In this document: positions 58,163-64,000 of the stretch, piece by piece | Layout: each line of letters opens with the position of its first letter | Position numbering within the stretch: the first letter of the stretch is position 1 | NCBI RefSeq assembly: GCF_023008405.1 | Contig: NZ_CP095376.1 | Span: 1,884,001-1,948,000, forward strand | Source: Amycolatopsis sp. FBCC-B4732 | GTDB taxonomy: Bacteria; Actinomycetota; Actinomycetes; Mycobacteriales; Pseudonocardiaceae | DNA length: 64,000 bases | Reading direction: 5' to 3' | Notes under the pieces: generated by a model | What the model was told of the DNA's origin: nothing | The model's input: only the letters and a program-made list of their open reading frames with translations | Databases searched by the model: none | Program-made: the position numbers and the translations under genes

Positions 58163-60744
58163 ACTCGGGAACAGTGACCGGCACGGGTGAGTTCCACGCG
58201 CTGCCGGTGGCCGCCGTCGCCGAGCGGCTCGGCGTCGATCCGCGGCGCGGGTTGAGCAGCGCCGAGGCCGGTACGCGGTTGAGCCGGTTCGGCGCCAACA
58301 CCGTCAGCGTCCCCGCCGGACCGGGGCCGCTGTGGCGGTTCCTCGTCCAGTTCCACAACCCGCTGATCTACGTCCTGCTGCTCGCCGGCGGGGTGACGTG
58401 GGTGTTCGGCGGGCACGTGGACGCCGGGGTGATCGGCGGGGTGGTGCTGCTGAACGCCGTCGTCGGGTTCGTGCAGGAGTCACGGGCGCAGCGGGCGCTG
58501 GAAGCCTTGTCCACCATGGTCCCGGTGACGGCGACCGTCGTCCGCGACGGTGTCCCGCGGCGAATCCCGGCGGCCGAGCTCGTGCCGGGTGACGTCGTGG
58601 AGCTCGCCGCTGGCGACCGGGTCCCCGCCGACGTCCGGCTCGCCGAAGTGCACCTGGCCGAGATCGACGAGTCCGCGCTGACCGGGGAGTCGGTGCCCGT
58701 GGTGAAGTCCGTCGAGCCGGTGGTCGCGGCGGCCCCGGTCGCCGACCGCGCCGGCTCGGCGTACTCGGGGACGCTGGTGACCCGCGGCCAGGCTCGCGGC
58801 CTGGTCACCGCGACCGGCGGTGCCACGCAGCTGGGCGACATCCAGCACCTGGTGGCCACGGCCGAAGCCGTCACCACGCCGCTGACGCGCAAGCTGGCCC
58901 GGTTCTCCCGGCAGCTGAGCTTCGTGATCGTCGCGGTCTCGGCGGGCGCGTTCGTGCTCGGTGTCGTGCGGGGTACGCCGGCCCCGGAGGTGTTCACGGC
59001 CGTGGTCGCCCTCGCCGTCGGCGCGATCCCCGAAGGGCTGCCGGCCGCGGTCGCGATCGTGCTGGCCATCGGCGTCGTGCGGATGTCCCGGCGCGGCGCG
59101 ATCGTCCGGCACCTGCCCGCGGTGGAGACCCTCGGCGGGACGACGGTGATCTGCACCGACAAGACCGGCACCCTGACCCGCAACCGGATGACCGTGACCA
59201 CCCTCGCGGCGGCGGGCGAGCTGGTTCCCGTCGCCGGCGGCGAGCTGCGGGAATGCCTGGTCGCCGGGGTGTTGTGCAACGACGCGGAGCTCGACGAGGG
59301 CGACCCGACGGAGATCGCGCTGCTCGGCTCCGCGATCGAGGCCGGGCTGGACCCCGCCGCGCTCCGGGCCGCCGCGCCCCGCACGGAAACCGTCCCGTTC
59401 GAGTCCGAAACGCGGATGATGACGACGGTGCACGGCTCGGTCGGCTACCTCAAGGGCGCGGTCGAAGAGGTCGCGGCCCGGTGCGTGACCGAGGTGGTGC
59501 CCGGCGGCGGCGAGCGTCCGCTCGACCGGGAGGCCCTCGACCGGCTGCACCGGACGTTGACCGCGCAGGGTTTGCGGGTGCTCGCGTTCGCCCGCCTCGC
59601 GCCGGAGCCGGTTCTGCTGGGCCTGCAGGCGATGCAGGATCCACCGCGGCCGGAAGCGATCACCGCGATCGAGGCCTGCCGGAGCGCGGGGGTCGACGTC
59701 AAGATGATCACCGGCGACCACGCGGGAACGGCGGTCGCCGTCGCGGGCGCCGTGGGGCTGGCCGACTCGCCGCGGGTCCTCACCGGGGCCGAGCTGGCGG
59801 AGCTGCCGCCCGCGGAGTTCGACGACGCCGTGGCGGGTACCCAGGTGTTCGCGCGGGTGTCGCCGGGCCAGAAGCTCGAGCTGGTGCAGGCGTTGCAGCG
59901 GCGCGGTCACGTGGTCGCGATGACCGGCGACGGGGTGAACGACGCGCCGGCGTTGCGCCGCGCGGACATCGGGGTGGCGATGGGCGCGGGCGGGACCGAC
60001 GCCGCCCGCCAGGCCGCGGACATGGTGCTCACCGGCGACGACTTCGCGTCGATCGAGGCGGCCGTGCGGGTGGGCCGCGGGGTGTTCGACAACCTGCGCA
60101 AGTTCATCGCCTGGACGCTGCCGGCGAACATCGGCGAGGGCATGGTCGTGCTGGTCGCGATCCTGTTCGGCGCGACGCTGCCGATCGTGCCGGTCCAGAT
60201 CCTGTGGATCAACATGACCACAGCGGTTTTCCTGGGCTTGACGATGGCGTTCGAGCCGACGTCGCCCGGCGTCATGCGGCGTCCGCCACGACCTCCTTCA
60301 CGGCCGTTGTTCACGGCGGCGTTGCTGCGCCGGGTCGTGCTCGTCTCGCTCCTGCTCGTGGTGGCGGCGTTCGGCGCGTACCGCCTGCAACTGGGCTTGG
60401 GCGAGCCGGTGGCGGAGGCGCGGACGACCGCGATCAACGTGTTCGTCGGGGTGCAGGCCGCCTACCTGCTCAGCTGCCGTTCGCTGGACCGCCCGGTGCT
60501 GCGCGCGTGGCCGGGGCACAGCCGGATGTTCGCGCTGGGCGTGGGGTTGACGGCCGGGCTTCAGCTGCTGCTGACCTACGTGCCGGTGATGAACTCGTGG
60601 TTCCACACCGCACCGGTCGGGATTTCGTCGTGGCTGTGGGTGCTGGGCGCTGCGGTGGCGGCGTTCGCAGTGGTGGAGGTGGACAAGCTGCTGTGGCTGC
60701 GGTTCACCGCGGTCCGGGCAGGCGCGCGAGAGCGGCACCGGTGA
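58159..60744 (+). CDS. P2A-type cation-transporting P-type ATPase (PacL/CtpF-like)
   Basis: This 861-residue pump has ten TM helices and all P-ATPase motifs: TGES in the actuator domain, AIPEGLPAAVAIVLAIGVVR in TM4, the phosphorylated Asp in VICTDKTGTLTRNRMT, and MTGDGVNDAPALRRADIGVA. Its P2A layout matches Ca2+/Mn2+ pumps and mycobacterial CtpF (Rv1997), which is DosR-induced. An N-terminal cation-ATPase domain (1-60) is present. GTG 58159 overlaps the ligase stop. The last 200 residues form the C-terminal helices. Confidence 0.93.
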   Translation: MNSGTVTGTGEFHALPVAAVAERLGVDPRRGLSSAEAGTRLSRFGANTVSVPAGPGPLWRFLVQFHNPLIYVLLLAGGVTWVFGGHVDAGVIGGVVLLNAVVGFVQESRAQRALEALSTMVPVTATVVRDGVPRRIPAAELVPGDVVELAAGDRVPADVRLAEVHLAEIDESALTGESVPVVKSVEPVVAAAPVADRAGSAYSGTLVTRGQARGLVTATGGATQLGDIQHLVATAEAVTTPLTRKLARFSRQLSFVIVAVSAGAFVLGVVRGTPAPEVFTAVVALAVGAIPEGLPAAVAIVLAIGVVRMSRRGAIVRHLPAVETLGGTTVICTDKTGTLTRNRMTVTTLAAAGELVPVAGGELRECLVAGVLCNDAELDEGDPTEIALLGSAIEAGLDPAALRAAAPRTETVPFESETRMMTTVHGSVGYLKGAVEEVAARCVTEVVPGGGERPLDREALDRLHRTLTAQGLRVLAFARLAPEPVLLGLQAMQDPPRPEAITAIEACRSAGVDVKMITGDHAGTAVAVAGAVGLADSPRVLTGAELAELPPAEFDDAVAGTQVFARVSPGQKLELVQALQRRGHVVAMTGDGVNDAPALRRADIGVAMGAGGTDAARQAADMVLTGDDFASIEAAVRVGRGVFDNLRKFIAWTLPANIGEGMVVLVAILFGATLPIVPVQILWINMTTAVFLGLTMAFEPTSPGVMRRPPRPPSRPLFTAALLRRVVLVSLLLVVAAFGAYRLQLGLGEPVAEARTTAINVFVGVQAAYLLSCRSLDRPVLRAWPGHSRMFALGVGLTAGLQLLLTYVPVMNSWFHTAPVGISSWLWVLGAAVAAFAVVEVDKLLWLRFTAVRAGARERHR

Positions 60745-60771
60745 CCGCGGAGAAGCCGCGTCGCGGCAGTG

Positions 60772-61725
60772 TCAGAGCCAATCCCGGCGCTTGAACAGCG
60801 CGTACAGCGTCGCGGAGATGAGCAGGATGGCGAGCGTCGAGACCCACACCCCCGAAGCCTGGCCGAACCCGGGGTACGGGATGTTCTGCCCGTAGAAGCC
60901 GGTGATCGCCGTCGGCACCGCGATGATCGCCGCCCAGCTCGTCACCTTCTTCATGATCGTGTTCAGGCGGTTGCCTTGGATGCTCAGCTGGGTTTCGCGG
61001 ATCGTCGCGATCAGGTCGCGCAGCGACTCCGTCCACTCCGTCACGCGCAGGACGTGGTCGTAGACGTCCTGGAAGTACGGCAGCAGCGTGTCGTCGCGGC
61101 GCATCAGCGAGGCGACGATCTCCCGCATCGGCACGGCCAGGTGGCGCAGCCGGCTGAGGCTCCGGCGCAGCCGCAGGGACCGGCGCTGCAGGTCGGTGTG
61201 GTCGACGTGGTCGGCGAACACCAGGTCCTCGAGGGCCTCGACCTGCTCGTCCAGCACCTGAACGGCGTCCAGGTGCGCGTCGACCAGGTAGTCGAGCAGC
61301 CCGTGGAGCAGGAACGCGGCGCCGTTCTTCGCCAGTTCGGGCGTGCTGTCCCAGCGGGCGGTGAGCGCGTCGATGTCGGCGGTGTTGTTGTGGTGCACGG
61401 TGATCAGCACCCGGTCGGTGACGAAGGCGTCGAGCTCCGACGCCGTCAGCGCGCCGTCGGTCACCCGCACGAGGTACGCGGCGAGGAACGCGTGCCGGTC
61501 GTAGCGGACGAGCTTCGGCCGCTGGTGCTCGTCGTCGAGCACGGCCGCGACGGCGAGCGGGTGCAGGCCGAACTCGGTGGTCAGGTCCGCGAGGTCCTGA
61601 GCGGTGGGCGCGTCCAGGTCGAGCCACAGGGTCACCGACGGGTCGGCGAGGTGGCGGGCGGCCTCGGCGGCGGGGAAGTCCTCCGCCTCGAGGACACCGC
61701 TGCGGTACAACCGGCTGCGCGTCAT
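60772..61725 (-). CDS. corA: CorA-family divalent cation channel
   Basis: This 317-residue protein has a long cytoplasmic N-terminal funnel (1-250) and two C-terminal TM helices. The selectivity loop reads GFYGQNIPYPGFGQ, so the family's usual YGMN is YGQN, a variant common in actinobacteria. The Mg2+/Co2+ role is inferred. It converges on the P-ATPase gene with a 27-bp gap. Confidence 0.9.
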   Translation of the reverse strand: MTRSRLYRSGVLEAEDFPAAEAARHLADPSVTLWLDLDAPTAQDLADLTTEFGLHPLAVAAVLDDEHQRPKLVRYDRHAFLAAYLVRVTDGALTASELDAFVTDRVLITVHHNNTADIDALTARWDSTPELAKNGAAFLLHGLLDYLVDAHLDAVQVLDEQVEALEDLVFADHVDHTDLQRRSLRLRRSLSRLRHLAVPMREIVASLMRRDDTLLPYFQDVYDHVLRVTEWTESLRDLIATIRETQLSIQGNRLNTIMKKVTSWAAIIAVPTAITGFYGQNIPYPGFGQASGVWVSTLAILLISATLYALFKRRDWL

Positions 61726-61732
61726 CGCCGGC

Positions 61733-62173
61733 TCAGTGGTCGTGCGCGGCGGCGAGGCTGGCGCGGCAGGCGCGGACCAGCTGGCGGGTGGCGCGCGTCG
61801 CGGGGGTTTCGCCGCAGGACGGGCAGTGCACCGAGACGTCGCCGGCCAGCTGGTCGACCGCGACGTTCAGGGCGCATTCGCAGGCACGGCACCAGCGGGT
61901 GCCGGTCACGATGACGACGTGCAGCGGGGAGGCGACGCAGTCGTGCAGCCAGCGGCGGTGGGTGCGGCACGTGACGCGCTCCAGTGCGTCCAGACCGTCC
62001 TCTTCGGACTGGTCTTCCGCGGTGAGCGTGCGCGCCAGGCGCCGGTCGGCGACGTCGGCGTAGCGGGCGTCGCCGACGCCCGCGGGCCGCAGGGCCAGGC
62101 GGTCGCGGCGGTTGCGGCGGGGGGACGTCGGTTCGGCGGTGGTCGCCGGGGCGGGTCCGGGCTGGGCGTCCAT
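61733..62173 (-). CDS. Cys-rich hypothetical protein
   Basis: This 146-residue protein has a basic N-terminal 60 residues and then cysteines arranged as RVTCRTHRRWLHDCVASP, RWCRACECALNVAV and VHCPSCGETPATRA, suggesting a zinc-ribbon fold. ATG 62173 follows gtgaggcacacc. The corA gene starts 7 bp downstream of its stop, so they are co-transcribed. Family not recognised. Confidence 0.65.
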   Translation of the reverse strand: MDAQPGPAPATTAEPTSPRRNRRDRLALRPAGVGDARYADVADRRLARTLTAEDQSEEDGLDALERVTCRTHRRWLHDCVASPLHVVIVTGTRWCRACECALNVAVDQLAGDVSVHCPSCGETPATRATRQLVRACRASLAAAHDH

Positions 62174-62312
62174 GGTGTGCCTCACTTTCGTCCGGTCCCA
62201 GCCTCCGCCGGGCGGGGCCGGGCGGCGAGGGCCGGACCGCCCCGGTCGCCGGGGCCTCCCGGCCCCGGTTCCGGTGGGGCGAAGGCCCATCCGCGTGAGG
62301 ACTTCGGTCGTC

Positions 62313-63188
62313 TCAGGTGGCGGTGCGCACGAGGTACACCGGGCACGACGCGTTGTGCAGCAGCGCCTGGCCGGTGGAGCCCAGCAGCAGGCCGGGGAAC
62401 CCGCCGCGGCCGCGGTCGCCGAGCACGACGAGCTGAGCGGTCGTGCTCTGCCCGATCAGCTCGCGGCGGGGATGGCTGCGGACCACGACCCGGTCGATGC
62501 GGACGTCGCCGGCGTCGTGCTCGCCGGTCAGCCCGGCCAGCAGCCGTTGCCCGGCTTCGGCGGAAGCCTGCGGGTCCAGGTGCGGCTCGGTCTCCGGGCG
62601 GGGCGGATCGTCCGCCGACGCGTGCACGACGACCAGGCGGGCGTGGCGCGCCTTCGCCTCCGCGACGGCCGTCGCGAGGATCCGGGTGCTCTGCTCGCTG
62701 CCGTCGATCCCGGCGACGACCGGACGGTCTTCCGCGCCGGGCTCGTCCCACGTGTCGCCGCGGACCACCACCACGTCCGAGCACGCGTGCGCGCCCACGG
62801 CGGAGGCGACCGAGCCGGCGAGGAGACCGGTCAGCCGGCCGTGCCCGCCGGAACCGACCACGACGAGCGCGGCCTTCCGCGACGCTTCGATGAGAGCTTG
62901 TGCGGCCCGGTCGGGGTCGAGCCGGGCGGTCACCGCGGGCGCGCCCTGCGCTTCGGCGATCTCGCGGGCGGCGCGCAGGTACCGGTTCCCGTGCGCGCGC
63001 AGGACGTCCCTCATCTCTTCCGGCGGGGGGACGACGCCGCCGGCGAGCAGCGCCGGGAAGTCGAGGGCGTGCACGATTTCCAGCGGGGCGTCGTGCAGGC
63101 GGGCGGTCCGGCCGGCCCAGCGGACGGCGTCGAGCGCCTCGCCCGACCCGTCCACTCCGGTGACGATCGGGCGATCGGTCGTGGTCAT
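62313..63188 (-). CDS. Tandem-domain universal stress protein
   Basis: This 291-residue protein has two UspA domains: 1-145 ([45 protein letters not shown]) and 150-291 ([40 protein letters not shown]). The GxxGxGGxxGLLxGS pattern indicates ATP binding. Tandem Usps are the most numerous members of the DosR regulon in mycobacteria. Two DosR-like boxes lie in the promoter at 63250-63284, shared with the divergent dehydrogenase gene. Confidence 0.93.
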   Translation of the reverse strand: MTTTDRPIVTGVDGSGEALDAVRWAGRTARLHDAPLEIVHALDFPALLAGGVVPPPEEMRDVLRAHGNRYLRAAREIAEAQGAPAVTARLDPDRAAQALIEASRKAALVVVGSGGHGRLTGLLAGSVASAVGAHACSDVVVVRGDTWDEPGAEDRPVVAGIDGSEQSTRILATAVAEAKARHARLVVVHASADDPPRPETEPHLDPQASAEAGQRLLAGLTGEHDAGDVRIDRVVVRSHPRRELIGQSTTAQLVVLGDRGRGGFPGLLLGSTGQALLHNASCPVYLVRTAT

Positions 63189-63249
63189 GGCGGCTCCTGA
63201 ATACGGGTGTCGTGAGCCGGACCGTAGGTGGCACCGCCCTGGGCGGCTG

Positions 63250-63284
63250 CGGCCGGAAGTCCTCCGGTGGTGGGACTTCCGGCC
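63250..63284. promoter_or_regulatory. Inverted pair of DosR-like boxes between usp and adh
   Basis: GGCCGGAAGTCC (63251-63262) and GGGACTTCCGGCC (63272-63284) are the same 12-mer in opposite directions, 22 bp centre to centre. They lie 63-96 bp upstream of the Usp ATG and 57-90 bp upstream of the dehydrogenase GTG. This is the best match to a paired DosR site in the window. Confidence 0.65.
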
Positions 63285-63340
63285 GCGGTCCGGTGGCGGC
63301 ATGCTGGGCGGGAGAGTCCCGCGAGCGCAGGAGGCCCGTC

Positions 63341-64000
63341 GTGAACCTGCCGGCAACCATGACGGCCTGGCGCGTGACCCGGCCCGGGCCGATCGCCACG
63401 GGCCCCCTCGACCGGTCGCGGGTACCGGTGCTGCGCCCTGCGGACGGCGAACTGCTCGTGCGCGTGCTGGTGTGCGGCGTCTGCCGGACGGACCTGCACG
63501 TGGCGGAAGGCGACCTCCCGGTGCACCGCGAAGGTGTGACGCCGGGCCACGAGGTCGTCGGCGAGGTCGTCGCGCCCGGCGGCGACGTCACCGGCTTCGC
63601 GGCCGGTGACCGGGTGGGGATCGCGTGGCTGCGCGGAACCTGCGGCCGCTGCCGGTACTGCCTGTGCGGGCGGGAGAACCTCTGCCCGGAGTCGCGCTAC
63701 ACCGGCTGGGACGCCGACGGCGGGTACGCCGAGTACGCCGTCGTCCCGGCGGCCTACGCACTGCCGCTGCCCACCGGCTATTCCGACGACGAGCTGGCGC
63801 CGTTGCTGTGCGCCGGGCTGATCGGCTACCACGCGCTCGCCCGGGCCGAGGTGCCGGAGAACGGACGGCTGGGGATCTACGGTTTCGGCGGCAGCGCGCA
63901 CCTGACCGCCCAGGTGGCGATCGCGCGAGGTGCCACCGTGCACGTCATGACGCGCAGCGCCGAAGCGCGCGAGCTCGCCTTGGCGTTGGGTGCGGCCTCA
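63341..64000 (+). CDS. Zinc-dependent alcohol dehydrogenase (partial, runs off the right edge)
   Basis: The first 220 residues of an MDR-family alcohol dehydrogenase are present. Catalytic zinc ligands are Cys in [15 protein letters not shown] and His in [10 protein letters not shown]. The structural zinc site is [15 protein letters not shown], and the Rossmann loop begins [23 protein letters not shown] 63341 follows a gaggaggcccgtc-like RBS (caggaggcc); ATG 63359 is possible. Mycobacterial relatives such as AdhA are linked to low-oxygen metabolism. The frame is open at the right edge. Confidence 0.92.
   Translation, partial: MNLPATMTAWRVTRPGPIATGPLDRSRVPVLRPADGELLVRVLVCGVCRTDLHVAEGDLPVHREGVTPGHEVVGEVVAPGGDVTGFAAGDRVGIAWLRGTCGRCRYCLCGRENLCPESRYTGWDADGGYAEYAVVPAAYALPLPTGYSDDELAPLLCAGLIGYHALARAEVPENGRLGIYGFGGSAHLTAQVAIARGATVHVMTRSAEARELALALGAAS

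Noticed and set aside
62296..62310. GGACTTCGGTCGTC as another DosR-like box before the Cys-rich gene
   Set aside because: The second half does not match the GGCC core and it lies over 120 bp from the start codon, so it was not counted.
1..64000. CRISPR arrays, insertion sequences, tRNA and rRNA genes
   Set aside because: No regularly spaced short repeats, transposase motifs, or cloverleaf or rRNA sequence were recognised on either strand. Only relic repeats of arsI and small palindromes were found.

Overview
The window is high-GC actinobacterial DNA, most like a Pseudonocardiaceae genome such as Amycolatopsis. This rests on the GC-rich third positions, frequent GTG starts, tightly overlapping genes, an AmaP/Gls24 operon, a low-molecular-weight-phosphatase-type ArsC of the sort paired with mycothiol, and a dormancy (DosR-type) gene set. 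That assignment is inference; the window has no rRNA or tRNA gene to settle it.

Region 1 (about 1-16.7 kb) is an arsenic island. Its left part is a detoxification set: arsI (C-As lyase), arsR, acr3, a small membrane protein, arsC, an MFS transporter, a second arsC and arsP. From 5.7 to 13.7 kb it becomes a candidate organoarsenical biosynthesis cluster. The genes are a radical SAM enzyme ending in RCCVKC (ArsL-like, the arsinothricin enzyme), a GNAT/FemAB-like protein, a COG0523 GTPase, ArsM, a PiT-type phosphate/arsenate permease, ArsR, an ATP-grasp ligase and an ArsR fused to an ArsN/PAT-like acetyltransferase. A Tat-exported molybdopterin oxidoreductase closes the island. Two copies of an ATCGACGnnCGTCGAT operator precede the fusion gene and the molybdoenzyme, and a looser copy lies beside arsP. 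The island is bracketed by intact arsI (170-640) and a decayed direct-repeat copy of arsI (about 16521-16660).

Region 2 (16.7-40.8 kb) is general chromosomal content: an FAD monooxygenase and a PIG-L deacetylase; a secreted GH27 alpha-galactosidase with a ricin-type lectin domain; a CsbD protein; a six-gene Gls24/AmaP envelope operon; a 1348-residue repeat adhesin with an LPDTG anchor; a rearrangement scar with truncated genes; DUF305 and DUF6153 metal-associated proteins; a CPA1 antiporter, a CBS protein and an ArsB/NhaD-like permease. It ends with a flavin-based extracytoplasmic electron-transfer module (DUF2231, ApbE, FMN-binding protein, ferric-reductase-like protein) behind a two-component system.

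Region 3 (40.9-64 kb) reads as a dormancy or hypoxia island resembling the mycobacterial DosR regulon. It holds a frameshifted ribosome-hibernation (HPF) gene, a frameshifted DUF2267 gene, an Acg-like nitroreductase, a PNPOx-like protein, a phosphoribosyltransferase, a MASE1-GAF-PP2C phosphatase, a GerW-like protein, class I FBP aldolase, a four-gene 2-oxoacid:ferredoxin oxidoreductase operon with a GltD-like subunit, an Rv1738-like DUF1876 protein, flavodoxin, a YbdK-like ligase, a PacL/CtpF-type P-ATPase, CorA, a universal stress protein and a truncated zinc alcohol dehydrogenase. Sites matching G(G/T)GAC-N4-GGCC recur in its promoters, twice as pairs spaced 22-23 bp apart. No DosR-type regulator gene lies in the window.

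All calls come from reading the sequence. Family assignments rest on recognised motifs, not on database searches.
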